A stretch of 64,000 bases of DNA from JAUASW01 sp036880965. Lineage in GTDB: Bacteria > Pseudomonadota > Gammaproteobacteria > Burkholderiales > Burkholderiaceae_C. The notes below the pieces were generated by a model. The model was not told the origin of the DNA. It saw nothing but the letters and a program-made list of their open reading frames with translations, and searched no databases. The stretch lies in NCBI RefSeq assembly GCF_036880965.1, contig NZ_JBAJMV010000002.1, positions 496,001 to 560,000 of the forward strand. The letters are read 5' to 3'. This document shows positions 1 to 8,799 of this stretch, piece after piece (the stretch's first letter is position 1; each line of letters starts with the position of its first letter). A program made the translations under genes and the position numbers.

Positions 1-1
1 G

Positions 2-244
2 GCTGCTGCCTGGCTCGCGTTCCCGGGGCGCATCCTGTTGCTGCTGAGCGGCGAGGACTTCACTGCCAAGGAGTTCCTGGACCACGCGATGCAAGACCCG
101 GCATGGGCACAAGCGCTACAGCGACCCGGCCTCGACCGGCAAGATTGCCCAGGAATGGACCACACGTTCTCCGGCGCTGGTGGAAAGGCCCTGGCCTCAG
201 GGCACACTCGCGCCTGGCTGGAGCGGCTGGCTGCCAGCTCCTGA
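2..244 (+). CDS. exosortase A-associated alpha/beta hydrolase, C-terminal fragment
   Basis: Only the last 80 or so codons lie in the window; the reading frame is open from base 2, so the gene starts upstream. The end shows a hydrolase-like segment (RILLLLSGEDFTAKEF, then a GMDHTFS motif whose His fits the catalytic His of an alpha/beta hydrolase, then a helix ending in WLERLAAS). This resembles the C-terminus of the small serine hydrolases that accompany exosortase A loci, which act on an unknown acyl or ester substrate in the cytoplasm. It precedes the TPR gene by 18 bp and probably heads or lies within the same plus-strand operon. The identity is inferred from the short tail and from the context; another alpha/beta hydrolase subfamily is possible. 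Confidence 0.6.
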   Translation, partial: AAAWLAFPGRILLLLSGEDFTAKEFLDHAMQDPAWAQALQRPGLDRQDCPGMDHTFSGAGGKALASGHTRAWLERLAASS

Positions 245-262
245 ATCGCCCTCGGAGACACC

Positions 263-1000
263 ATGCCCCATTCGGATCACTCCCACACCGCTTCGCTCCT
301 GCCAGGTCTGGGCGCCTCCATGCTGGCGTTGCTGCTGGCCACACCGCTGCCGGCCTCGGCCCAAGAGGGTGTGAACATGTGCGGCCGACTCGACAACGCC
401 TACGGGCCCTACGACTTCCGCCACGACCGCGACAAGCTGCCCATCGTGCTAGGTGCGCACTTCACGCCCATGGTCGAAGCACTGATTCGCGGCACGACCT
501 CCCAACGTCCGGGCGCCGACATCGACTACACCTTGCGCGCGATTCCCAATCATCCGAACGCCCTGCTCTCGATGGCCAGGCTGGCCGACCGCGAGCGTAC
601 CGACCAACCGGTCGGCTCGCGCTACACGGTCGACTGTTGGTTCGACCGTGCCATCCGCTTCCGCCCTGACGATCACGTCGTGCGCATGCTCTACGCCAAC
701 TTCCTGACCGAGAAGAAACGCTCCGAAGACGCACTGCGCCAGCTTGAGATCGTGCGCCTGCAACTGGCCAAGGACAACCCGCTTACCCACTACAACCTGG
801 GCCTGCTCTATCTGGGCCTACAAATCTACGACAAGGCCCTGGTCGAGGCTCACCAGGCACTGGCCCTGGGCTATCCGCGCACCGAGCTGCAGGAGAAGCT
901 GCGCGCTGCAGGTCGCTGGAAAGAGCCCGGCGACGACGCAGCTGCAGAAGCTGCTTCTGCACCGGCTTCAGGTGCCGCCTCGGAACCGTCAAAGTCGTGA
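263..1000 (+). CDS. secreted TPR-repeat protein
   Basis: A 245-residue protein with an N-terminal signal peptide (hydrophobic stretch around residues 16-32 ending ASAQ). It then has two or three tetratricopeptide-like helical hairpins: ARLADRE near residue 110, a segment near 140-165, and HYNLGLLYLG...KALVEAHQALALGY near 175-205. The tail is Ala/Ser/Pro-rich and probably unstructured. TPR proteins are scaffolds, so a periplasmic role in assembling or holding polysaccharide machinery is likely; no enzyme motif is visible. The ATG is preceded by GGAGACACC, a fair ribosome site. Its stop codon overlaps the GTG start of the next gene (GTGA), so the two are translationally coupled. The exact partner is unknown. 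Confidence 0.7.
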   Translation: MPHSDHSHTASLLPGLGASMLALLLATPLPASAQEGVNMCGRLDNAYGPYDFRHDRDKLPIVLGAHFTPMVEALIRGTTSQRPGADIDYTLRAIPNHPNALLSMARLADRERTDQPVGSRYTVDCWFDRAIRFRPDDHVVRMLYANFLTEKKRSEDALRQLEIVRLQLAKDNPLTHYNLGLLYLGLQIYDKALVEAHQALALGYPRTELQEKLRAAGRWKEPGDDAAAEAASAPASGAASEPSKS

Positions 1001-2283
1001 ACACAAAGGCATCTTCGGCCAGTGCCGCAGGGCTGGCCTACACCGCCCCAACCATTGCAGGTGGCAATGGCACGGACGGCAAGTGGCCCATACCATTGCC
1101 ATTACCCTTGCCAAAAGGCCCGGTGTTTGGCTGGGCCGCGCTGCGCCACCTGCCTGCGCCCACCTTGCCCTCGGTCGAGGACCTGCCGCAGCTGCGCTTC
1201 ACCACCAGCGGGCGCGCAGCCATCTATCAGGCCCTGCAGCTGCTAAAGCTGCCGGCCGGCAGCGCCGTTCTGCTGCCCACCTACCACTGCCCGACCATGG
1301 TCGCGCCGGTGCTTATGCTGGGCCTGCGGCCCGTCTATTTCGGCCTCAATGCCGAGGGCCTGCCCGACCTGGCTGGAATCAGCCATGACGAGGCGACCGA
1401 AGCAGGTGCCATGCTCGTCTCACACTACTTCGGCCTCCCGCGTTCGCTGGCTGCCGTGCGCGACTGGTGCGACCAGCAAGGCATCGCGTTGATCGAGGAC
1501 TGTGCGCACAGCTACTTCGGCCAAGCTGGCGAGCGCCCCATCGGCCGATGGGGCGACTACGCCACGGCCAGCGTGTCCAAGTTCTTTCCCGTGCCGGAAG
1601 CGGGCGTGCTCGCCTCGGCCACCCGGCCGTTGCCGGACTCCGCCCTTCGGCCCCAAGGTGCCAAAGCCCAGCTCAAGGCCTGGGTCGACGTGCTGGAGAT
1701 CGGCACCCGCCATGGCCGCCTGGCCGGCCTGCAGGCCTTGCTGGCAATCTTTTTCAGGCTCAAGTCCGGCCCTGTCTCGCGTCGCGTTGCGCCGGCGCCG
1801 GCCGCTGGCACCTCGGCCGAGGATTTGATGCTGGGCTGCGACATGGGTCGTATTGCCGCCAAGCCTTTGGCCCTGTCCATGCTGCTGCGTGAACACCTGC
1901 CGCGAGACCGCATCATTGCGCTGCGCCAACGCAACTTCGCCTTGTACGAGCAGATGCTTGGCGAACACAACGCCATGCGGGACTTCGCCGCCCAGGGCAT
2001 TGCCGATTGCGCGCCCTATGTCTATCCGTTCTGGGTCGAAGACGCGGACCGGGTCTATCACGCGCTGCGTGAGCGGGGCCTGCCCGTGTTCCGCTGGGAC
2101 CGCCTCTGGCCGGGCACGCCCAAGCTCCCGCAAGACCACGGGCGCCGCTGGAGCCACCACTTGCTGCAGTTGCTGTGCCACCAGGACCTGGACGACAACG
2201 ACATTCAACAAACAGCCCGGCAGCTGCTGTCTCTGCTGCAGCCGCCACAAGAACAGCCTCAACAGGAATCCAGCCCGCCATGA
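997..2283 (+). CDS. DegT/DnrJ/EryC1/StrS-like PLP-dependent aminotransferase
   Basis: A 428-residue protein with the fold pattern of sugar aminotransferases. TTSGRAAIYQAL (about residues 68-79) binds the cofactor phosphate, LIEDCAHS (about 167-174) holds the Asp that pairs with the pyridine nitrogen, and SVSKFFPVPEAG (about 191-202) carries the candidate PLP lysine with the downstream Glu at the family's spacing. Such enzymes put an amino group on a keto-sugar nucleotide, so this gene suggests an amino-deoxysugar in the exopolysaccharide. No dehydratase for a keto-sugar is visible in the window, so the substrate is not determined. The start is GTG, overlapping the upstream stop. The stop overlaps the next ATG (ATGA). 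The N-terminal 60 residues are longer and more Pro-rich than usual. Confidence 0.75.
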   Translation: MNTKASSASAAGLAYTAPTIAGGNGTDGKWPIPLPLPLPKGPVFGWAALRHLPAPTLPSVEDLPQLRFTTSGRAAIYQALQLLKLPAGSAVLLPTYHCPTMVAPVLMLGLRPVYFGLNAEGLPDLAGISHDEATEAGAMLVSHYFGLPRSLAAVRDWCDQQGIALIEDCAHSYFGQAGERPIGRWGDYATASVSKFFPVPEAGVLASATRPLPDSALRPQGAKAQLKAWVDVLEIGTRHGRLAGLQALLAIFFRLKSGPVSRRVAPAPAAGTSAEDLMLGCDMGRIAAKPLALSMLLREHLPRDRIIALRQRNFALYEQMLGEHNAMRDFAAQGIADCAPYVYPFWVEDADRVYHALRERGLPVFRWDRLWPGTPKLPQDHGRRWSHHLLQLLCHQDLDDNDIQQTARQLLSLLQPPQEQPQQESSPP

Positions 2284-3356
2284 AATGGACCCGTACAGCC
2301 GCCAGTGAGTTGGCGCAGGACCCGCAGCTGCGGGCCGACTGGGACCGGCTCAACGCCCAGCGCGGCGACCTGCCCTTCATGGGCAGCGCGGCCACGCTGG
2401 CTGCGCTCGAGGTGTTCGGCCAGGGGCGCGAGCAATTGCTTGTCGGCCGCGACGGCCAGGGCCGAGCGCAGGCCATGCTTCTGCTGGCACCCGCGGGCAG
2501 TCTGCGCTGGCAGACCTTCCAGCCGTCACAGCAGCCGCTTGGCGCCTGGGTAGCCGAGGCCGGCATTACGCCCGACGAACTGGCGCAAGACCTGCTGGGC
2601 TCGGGCGCTGTCGGCTTCGCGCTGAGCCTGTCGCTGACCCAGATCGACTCTCTGTTCGCGCCCCGCGCCGAAGACGATGCGCGCAGCCGCCACGATGCCT
2701 ACATTGACACTGCCTGGGTCGACATTGCCGGCACGTTCGACGACTACTGGGCCGCGCGAGGCAAGAACCTGCGCCAGAACATGAAGAAGCAGCGCAACAA
2801 GCTGCAGGCTGAGGGCATTGCCGTCGAGATGCGCAGCTTCGAAGCCGAGGCCGACATGGCGGGCGTGATCCAGCGCTACGGCGAAATGGAAGGCCGCAGC
2901 TGGAAGGCGCAGAGCGGCACCGCCATCACACCAGACAACGCGCAAGGCCGCTTCTACACACGCCTGCTGTCCGAGGCTGCCGCGCGAGGCGAGGCTGTGG
3001 TCTACGAGCTGCTGTTCGACGGCAAGACCGTGGCCAGCAACCTCTGCCTGCGCCGGGGCACGACTCTGGTGATGCTGAAGACCACCTATGACGAGGCGCT
3101 GCAGAGCTACTCGGCCGCCTTCCTGTTGCACCAGGACATCGTCCAGCAACTGCTCGAACAGCAGCGTATCCAGCGCCTGGAGTACTACGGTAAGGTGATG
3201 GAGTGGCATACGCGCTGGACCGACAACAAGCGTGAGCTCTACCACCTGACCTCGTTCCGCTGGGCGCTGCTGAAGAACCTGGCGGCACGCCGGGCCAAGG
3301 CGGCCGCGGCCGCCCCCGCGGCAGGCAGCGAAGCATCGGAAAATCACACGCCATGA
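2280..3356 (+). CDS. CelD/BcsL-type GNAT acyltransferase (FemAB-like fold)
   Basis: A 358-residue cytoplasmic protein of the Acetyltransf_6/CelD type associated with polysaccharide synthesis. The typical segments are a middle DDYWAARGKNLRQNMKKQRNKL helix (about residues 153-175), GEMEGRSWKAQ (about 202-212), then a beta-rich part with VASNLCLR, TTYDEALQSYSAAFLL and LEYYGKVMEWHTRWT near residues 258-320. Members are thought to acylate a sugar or lipid-linked intermediate; neither donor nor acceptor can be read from sequence. I chose the ATG that overlaps the upstream stop (ATGA) over an in-frame start 105 bp upstream, which would lie deep within the previous gene. It also overlaps the next gene by four bases. 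It is distinct from the XrtA-type FemAB protein at 29070-30116. Confidence 0.75.
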   Translation: MKWTRTAASELAQDPQLRADWDRLNAQRGDLPFMGSAATLAALEVFGQGREQLLVGRDGQGRAQAMLLLAPAGSLRWQTFQPSQQPLGAWVAEAGITPDELAQDLLGSGAVGFALSLSLTQIDSLFAPRAEDDARSRHDAYIDTAWVDIAGTFDDYWAARGKNLRQNMKKQRNKLQAEGIAVEMRSFEAEADMAGVIQRYGEMEGRSWKAQSGTAITPDNAQGRFYTRLLSEAAARGEAVVYELLFDGKTVASNLCLRRGTTLVMLKTTYDEALQSYSAAFLLHQDIVQQLLEQQRIQRLEYYGKVMEWHTRWTDNKRELYHLTSFRWALLKNLAARRAKAAAAAPAAGSEASENHTP

Positions 3357-4330
3357 CCCCGGACTGCATCACCGTCGTCATTCCCTTCTTCCAGCGCGAG
3401 CCTGGCGTGCTGACGCGCGCGCTGGCCAGCATTGCTGCGCAGGTGGACTGCCCGCTGCCCATCCACGTGCTGGTGGTTGATGACGCCTCGCCCGTGGACC
3501 CCGCGCCCGAAATCGCCGCAGCCGTCTGGCACGAAGGCCAGAGCTGCCAATTGGTCCGCCGGCCCAACGGCGGCCCCGGCGCGGCCCGAAACACCGGACT
3601 GGAACACGCGCCGCCCAACACCCGGCTGCTTGCCTTCCTGGATTCGGACGACCAGTGGCACGCCGAGCATCTGCAGCGCGCGGTCAAGGCCGCCGAGCGC
3701 GGTTTCGATTTCTACTTCGCCGACCATTTCCAGCTCGGCCAAAACGTCGGCGCGTTCGCCCGTGCCGGCAAGATCGACATCGCAGCCCACCCCTTGGTCG
3801 ATCCCGCAACGCCGCAGCTGCATGCCTACCAGGGCGACCTTTTCGACCAGGTGCTGCGCGGCAACATCATCGGCACCTCGACCGTGGTCTACGACTTCCG
3901 CCGCTTTGCCGGCAAGCGTTTCCGCGTCGAGTTCACCCATGCCGGTGAAGATTATCTGTTCTGGATGGAGCTGATCACCTCAGGCGCCCGAGCGGCGTTC
4001 TCATCCGTCATCGAGGCCACCTACGGCCGGGGGGTTAACGTCTATGCCGCCTCCGGCTGGGGCACCGAGGATTTCGCCCGCCGTGTCTACAACGAGCTGC
4101 GCTATCGCAAGACAGTCCGCGACGGTTTCCCGCTCAACGCCAGCCAGCGCGAGCATGTGCAACGGGAGATCTCGCGGCTGCGCGAGGCCTTCGCCGAAGA
4201 CGTGATCCACAGGCTGCGCAATGGCAAGCCAGTGTCGCGTCCCCTCGTTAAAGCCCAGCGCCAGCTCGACCCGTGGAGCGTGGTTGCAGTGCCCTGGGTG
4301 GGCTTGCGAAGACTGTTGGGTCGCCGATGA
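3353..4330 (+). CDS. family 2 glycosyltransferase
   Basis: A 325-residue GT-A fold enzyme. The N-terminus ITVVIPFFQREPGVL leads into LVVDDASP, then NGGPGAARNTGLEHA, and the metal/nucleotide-binding LAFLDSDDQW around residues 85-95, all classical GT2 features. It should add one sugar from a nucleotide donor to a lipid-linked oligosaccharide on the cytoplasmic face of the membrane. There is no transmembrane segment, and the C-terminus is basic and helical, as expected of a peripheral protein. It overlaps the genes on both sides by four bases (ATGA), which supports a single operon for a repeat-unit pathway. Donor and linkage are not predictable. Confidence 0.85.
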   Translation: MTPDCITVVIPFFQREPGVLTRALASIAAQVDCPLPIHVLVVDDASPVDPAPEIAAAVWHEGQSCQLVRRPNGGPGAARNTGLEHAPPNTRLLAFLDSDDQWHAEHLQRAVKAAERGFDFYFADHFQLGQNVGAFARAGKIDIAAHPLVDPATPQLHAYQGDLFDQVLRGNIIGTSTVVYDFRRFAGKRFRVEFTHAGEDYLFWMELITSGARAAFSSVIEATYGRGVNVYAASGWGTEDFARRVYNELRYRKTVRDGFPLNASQREHVQREISRLREAFAEDVIHRLRNGKPVSRPLVKAQRQLDPWSVVAVPWVGLRRLLGRR

Positions 4331-5376
4331 CGACCCTCGCGGAGCTGCCCCCCTCCACCATGCAGTCCAATGCAGACCGGGTGCTGGTCAGCATCCTCAA
4401 CTGGAACGGCACGGCCGACACCTTGCGCTGCCTGCAGGGTATCGACCGCAGTCAGTGCCCCGACTTGCAGTTCGCCGTGCTCGACAATGGCTCGGCCCAA
4501 GACCCAAGCGCGCAGTTCCAGGCGCAGTGCCCCGACGTGCTGAACTTCCGCGTGCCGCGGAACCTGGGCTTTGCCGGTGGCCACAACTGGATGATCAAAT
4601 GGGCGATGCAGCAAGGCTACGGTGCCGTGCTTATCCTCAACAACGACTGCGAGATCGATGTCAACGCCATCCTGGCCCTGAAGCAGCAGCTGGACAGCGA
4701 TCCTCAGATCGCCGTCGCTTCCTGCGTCATCTATCGCTCCGGTGCAGTGCGCCGGCCTATGATGGTCAGCGGCTGGATCGACTGGGCCCGGCAGCTGTCG
4801 GTTCGCCCCAATTCGCCAGACGCCAAGCCGCCCGCCGGAGAGCCAATGCTGCTAGTGGGCACCGCCTTACTGCTGCGCTGTGCCGCCCTGCAGACAATCG
4901 GCCTGCTCGATGAGCGCTATTTCGCGTACTACGAAGACAACGACCTGAGCGCCCGCGTTGCCGCCGCAGGGCTGAAATCGGTCTACTGCAAGGATTCGAT
5001 CTGCCTGCACCACTACCGCCCGCTGCACGAGTACAGCGCGATGGCGCTGTACCTGATGTCGCGCAACCAATGGCTGTTCTGGCGCGAGCACACGCCTGAG
5101 GCTTGCAAGCCCGGCATGACACGGCGACTGACCGCCCGCTCCCTGCATGATCTGGCCTTGCTCAAGAAGAACCAAGTGTCTCGGGACAAAACGCAAGCTG
5201 TGGTAGCTGGCTGGTGGGACGCAATGCATGGACGCTACGGCGCGCCGCCGACCAAGCTGGTAGGCCCGGCCTGGCTCCATGGCCTGGCCATGCTGTCTCC
5301 CTATCTCGCCAGCCGGTTGCTGCTGGCACCACTGGCCACGCTGCGCCGCAAGCTGGGCGCGCAGCCCCGCACCTGA
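4327..5376 (+). CDS. family 2 glycosyltransferase (rhamnosyltransferase-like)
   Basis: A 349-residue GT2 enzyme. VLVSILNWNGTADTLRCL, VLDNGS, the NLGFAGGHNWMIKWA segment and LILNNDCEID (an NND form of the metal-binding motif) are typical of rhamnosyltransferase-like GT2 members. ERYFAYYEDNDLSARV later on fits the catalytic-base region. The likely role is one transfer step in making the exopolysaccharide repeat. I placed the start at the ATG overlapping the upstream stop; an upstream in-frame start would extend 18 codons into the previous gene. The next gene begins 21 bases after the stop. Confidence 0.82.
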   Translation: MTTLAELPPSTMQSNADRVLVSILNWNGTADTLRCLQGIDRSQCPDLQFAVLDNGSAQDPSAQFQAQCPDVLNFRVPRNLGFAGGHNWMIKWAMQQGYGAVLILNNDCEIDVNAILALKQQLDSDPQIAVASCVIYRSGAVRRPMMVSGWIDWARQLSVRPNSPDAKPPAGEPMLLVGTALLLRCAALQTIGLLDERYFAYYEDNDLSARVAAAGLKSVYCKDSICLHHYRPLHEYSAMALYLMSRNQWLFWREHTPEACKPGMTRRLTARSLHDLALLKKNQVSRDKTQAVVAGWWDAMHGRYGAPPTKLVGPAWLHGLAMLSPYLASRLLLAPLATLRRKLGAQPRT

Positions 5377-5397
5377 CCGACGGAGCGACGCACAACC

Positions 5398-6072
5398 ATG
5401 ACTGAACCCACACGCGAGGCAGCGGCGAAACCGGCGGACTACTACCGCCATACCCGCAAGGAGATGTTGCCCTTCTTCCCGGCCAGCGTTGCCAAGGTGC
5501 TGGACATCGGTTGCGGCAATGGCCGTTTCGGCGAGCTGCTCAAGGTCAGCTTTCCAGGAGTCCAGGTCTGGGGGGTGGAGCCAGTGGCCGAAGCCCACGC
5601 TGTGGCCGCCAGCGTGCTGGACCGTGCGCTGCTGGGCGGCTTTGACGCCTCGATGGCGCTGCCAGAGAACTTCTTCGACGTGATCGTCTTCAACGACAGC
5701 CTGGAGCATTTCCCCGACCACGTGCCCGTCCTGCAATTGGCGGTGCGCCTACTGAAGCCGGGAGGCGCCATCGTGGCGTCCATCCCCAACATCCGCTACT
5801 GGCCGCATGTCCAGCAATACCTGTTCGAAGCTGACTGGCGCTACGAATCGCAAGGCGTGCTGGACCGCACCCACCTGCGCTTCTTCACCAGGAGAAGCAT
5901 CTTGCGCGATTTCGCGGCGGCGGGCCTCGATGTGCAGCAGATCGGCGGCATCAATGGTTGCTGGTTGAGCTGGAAGTTCCGTTTGCTCCGGGCCCTGATG
6001 CCCGGATTGATGAACGACATGCCCTATCAGCAGTTTGCGCTGAGAGCGGTCAAGCCCATGGGTCTGCAATGA
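5398..6072 (+). CDS. class I SAM-dependent methyltransferase
   Basis: A 224-residue protein with the Rossmann methyltransferase core. VLDIGCGNGRFGELL (about residues 35-49) is the SAM-binding motif I, WGVEP follows at the end of strand 2, DVIVFNDSLEHFPD is the motif near 95-108, and LKPGGAIVASIPNIRYW comes after it. This is the UbiG/Methyltransf_11-23 pattern. Placed among glycosyltransferases, it probably methylates a sugar hydroxyl or acid of the repeat unit, perhaps capping a chain, but this is inference. A GGAGCGACG sequence precedes the start. The stop overlaps the next gene's ATG. Confidence 0.8.
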   Translation: MTEPTREAAAKPADYYRHTRKEMLPFFPASVAKVLDIGCGNGRFGELLKVSFPGVQVWGVEPVAEAHAVAASVLDRALLGGFDASMALPENFFDVIVFNDSLEHFPDHVPVLQLAVRLLKPGGAIVASIPNIRYWPHVQQYLFEADWRYESQGVLDRTHLRFFTRRSILRDFAAAGLDVQQIGGINGCWLSWKFRLLRALMPGLMNDMPYQQFALRAVKPMGLQ

Positions 6073-7325
6073 AGAATGTCTTGATGGTTGCCTACCACTT
6101 CCCGCCGCTGGCGGGCAGCAGTGGCATCCAGCGCACGTTGCGCTTTGTCCAGCACCTGCCTAGCTTCGGCTGGAATCCGCTGGTCCTTAGCGCCGATCCG
6201 CGGGCCTACGAGCGCGTCAGCACCGATCTTGAAGCCGACATCCCGCCAGGCACCGTGGTGCGGCGCGCTTTCGCACTCGACACGGCCCGACATCTCTCCC
6301 TCAAGGGCCGCTACGTCGGGGCAATGGCGCGGCCGGACCGCTGGATAAGTTGGCGCTTCGATGCGGTACGGGTGGGCATGGAGATGATCCACAAGTACAA
6401 GCCCGAAGCGATCTGGAGCACGTACCCAATCGCCACCGCCCACCGCATCGGCGCCGAGCTACAGCGCCGCAGCGGCCTGCCCTGGATCGCCGACTTCCGC
6501 GACCCGATGGCCCAGGAAGGCTATCCAGCCGACCCCAAGACCTGGCAGGCCTACAAGGACATCGAGCGCGAGGCCGTGGACCGTGCCGCGCTGAGCACCT
6601 TCACCACGCCCAGTTGCGTTGAGGAATACCGCCAGCGCTATCCAGATCGCGCGCAAGACCTGGCCCTGCTGGAGAACGGCTACGACGAGGACAGCTTCGC
6701 CCTTGCCGGCGACCTGGCCTCGGGCGGCCCCTTGAACCCGGGCGCCATCACGCTGCTGCATAGCGGCATCGTCTATCCGAGCGAGCGCGATCCCACCCAG
6801 CTGATGGCAGCCTTGAAACGCCTGCACGATGCCGGCCAGATCACACCCGCGACGCTGCAGCTGCGTTTCCGCGCAGCGGTGGCGGAAGACTTGCTCCGCC
6901 GCCTGGCAGGCGAGCACGGCGTGCAGGACTACATCCAGATCTGCCCGCCAGTGCCTTATCGCGAGGCGCTGGAAGAAATGCTGCGGGCCGACGGCCTGCT
7001 GCTCTTGCAGGCCAGCAACTGCAATGCGCAGATCCCGGCCAAGCTCTATGAATACCTGCGGGCCGGCCGGCCGGTGCTGTGCCTGAGTGACCCGGCCGGC
7101 GACACGGCGCGCGTTCTGCTCGATGCTGGCATCAACGCGATTGCCAGGCTCGATGACGCGGGCGATATCGCCCGGCTGCTGCAGGCCTTCTGCCAGAACG
7201 CCAGGACATCGCCGCTGCACACACTTGCACGTCCCGACGCGATCGCCGCCGCCTCGCGCCGCGGCCGCAGCGAGGCCCTGGCCGGCCTGCTCGACCGCGT
7301 CAGCAGCAGGCCGGGCCCGCGATGA
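6069..7325 (+). CDS. family 4 glycosyltransferase
   Basis: A 418-residue GT-B enzyme. The N-terminal domain opens with NVLMVAYHFPPLAGSSG, the loop that faces the acceptor in GT4 proteins. The C-terminal domain shows LLHSGIVY, then VPYREALEEMLRADGLLLL, and IPAKLYEYLRAGRPVL (about residues 325-340), which contains the Glu that contacts the nucleotide sugar. It transfers a sugar to a lipid-linked intermediate in the cytoplasm. I used the ATG that overlaps the upstream stop (ATGA); an in-frame start 111 bases upstream lies within the methyltransferase. The 3' end overlaps the flippase start. Confidence 0.82.
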   Translation: MKNVLMVAYHFPPLAGSSGIQRTLRFVQHLPSFGWNPLVLSADPRAYERVSTDLEADIPPGTVVRRAFALDTARHLSLKGRYVGAMARPDRWISWRFDAVRVGMEMIHKYKPEAIWSTYPIATAHRIGAELQRRSGLPWIADFRDPMAQEGYPADPKTWQAYKDIEREAVDRAALSTFTTPSCVEEYRQRYPDRAQDLALLENGYDEDSFALAGDLASGGPLNPGAITLLHSGIVYPSERDPTQLMAALKRLHDAGQITPATLQLRFRAAVAEDLLRRLAGEHGVQDYIQICPPVPYREALEEMLRADGLLLLQASNCNAQIPAKLYEYLRAGRPVLCLSDPAGDTARVLLDAGINAIARLDDAGDIARLLQAFCQNARTSPLHTLARPDAIAAASRRGRSEALAGLLDRVSSRPGPR

Positions 7326-8776
7326 GCACCCGCCGCGCCATCGCCTTCTCCTTCCTCGACCGCTACGCCGCGCTGGCGCTGTCGATCGGCTCCTCGGTGA
7401 TCATCTCGCGCCTGATGACGCCAGCCGAGATCGGCGTCTATTCGGTGACCATGGTCTTCGTCTCACTGGCCGCGGCCTTCCGCGACCTCGGCGCCGGGCA
7501 ATTCCTGCTGCAAAAACGCGCGCTCGAGCCGCGACACTTGCGCGCCGTCTGGACCGTCATGATCGCCGCCGGCTGCCTGATGGCCCTGCTCATCCTGCTA
7601 GGCGCCTGGCCCTTGTCGCTGTTCTACGACGAGCCCCGGATCGTGCCCATCATGGCCCTGATCGCGCTGGGCTATGTGTTCAATTCCTTCGGCGCCATGA
7701 GCTACGCCTGGCTGATGCGCTCGCTGCGCTTCGAGGCCCTGGCCATGATGCGCTTCAGCGCCACGCTGACCGGCACGGCCGTGACACTGCTGCTCGCCTG
7801 GAAGCAGTATGGGCCAATCAGCTTGGCCTGGGGCAGTCTCGTCACCGCCGTCACCAACGCCGCAGTCGGCCAGTACTACCGGCCGGACGGCTTCCGCTGG
7901 TGGCCAGGCCGGGAGGGCTTGCGCGAGGTCGTCAGCTTCGGCAGCAAGATCTCGCTTACCAGCGTCGCCGGGGTGATCGGCGGCGGAATGTCGGAGATGG
8001 CGCTGGGCAAGCTGCAGGATTTGCATTCGGTGGGCCTGTATTCACGCGCCAACGGCCTGGCGGCCATGTTCAGCCGCCTGGTCATGGATGCCACCAATGC
8101 GGTGGCACTGCCGCTGTTCGCGCGCGCCACGCGGGAACACGGTTCCAGCCTGCAGCCCTGGCTGCGCGCCACGTCCTACGTGACAGTGCTGGGCTGGAGT
8201 TTTGCCGTCGGCGTGGCGCTGTTGGGTTCGCCCCTGGTGCTGCTGCTCTACGGGGCCCAGTGGGGCGATGCCGTGCCGCCGCTGCGCTGGCTGGCGCTGG
8301 CCATGGCGATCAACTTGCCGGCAGCGCTTTGCACGCAGGTGCTGATCGGCGCCGGCCAGGCGGACCGGGTGCTGCGCATCACCATGATGGCGGCGCTCTG
8401 CCAGCTGGTCTGCACCACCGCAGGAGCTGCCATCAGTGTCGAGGCAGCGGCACAGGGCTTCGCGCTATCGCAGGTACCGGTGGCTCTGGCCTGGTTGCAC
8501 GGCGCCCAGAAGCAGCTCGGCTTCAGTTGGTCCGAGCTGCTGGCGCTGCTGCTGCGCAGCGCGGCCTGCGTGGCCCTTGTGGCCGTTGTGCCTATCCTGC
8601 TCGTGCTGCGCTATGGCAGCCACCCTGCCGCGCCGCTGGTGCCACTGCTCGCTGCGCTCGGAGGCGGCGGAATGCTGCTGCTGCTGGCACTGAGGCTATT
8701 TAAGCACCCCCTATGGAGCGAATGCCTGCGCATGGCCGGCTTCATTCGCGCCAAGTCCGGCTTCCTCCGCGGCTGA
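7322..8776 (+). CDS. Wzx-type lipopolysaccharide/oligosaccharide flippase
   Basis: A 484-residue polytopic membrane protein with about twelve to fourteen hydrophobic segments. It opens with AIAFSFLDRYAALALSIGSSVIISRLMTPAEIGVYSV, the typical start of polysaccharide-transporter (PST/MOP) flippases, and later shows the GLYSRANGLAAMFSRLV-like loop of this family. It should move undecaprenyl-linked repeat units across the inner membrane. It is the only flippase-like gene in the window, so it probably serves both the plus-strand operon and the XrtA operon at 15799-38003. It overlaps the upstream gene by four bases and is followed 23 bp later by another glycosyltransferase. Confidence 0.85.
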   Translation: MSTRRAIAFSFLDRYAALALSIGSSVIISRLMTPAEIGVYSVTMVFVSLAAAFRDLGAGQFLLQKRALEPRHLRAVWTVMIAAGCLMALLILLGAWPLSLFYDEPRIVPIMALIALGYVFNSFGAMSYAWLMRSLRFEALAMMRFSATLTGTAVTLLLAWKQYGPISLAWGSLVTAVTNAAVGQYYRPDGFRWWPGREGLREVVSFGSKISLTSVAGVIGGGMSEMALGKLQDLHSVGLYSRANGLAAMFSRLVMDATNAVALPLFARATREHGSSLQPWLRATSYVTVLGWSFAVGVALLGSPLVLLLYGAQWGDAVPPLRWLALAMAINLPAALCTQVLIGAGQADRVLRITMMAALCQLVCTTAGAAISVEAAAQGFALSQVPVALAWLHGAQKQLGFSWSELLALLLRSAACVALVAVVPILLVLRYGSHPAAPLVPLLAALGGGGMLLLLALRLFKHPLWSECLRMAGFIRAKSGFLRG

Positions 8777-8799
8777 AGCCCGCGCGCCCCAGGCCACGC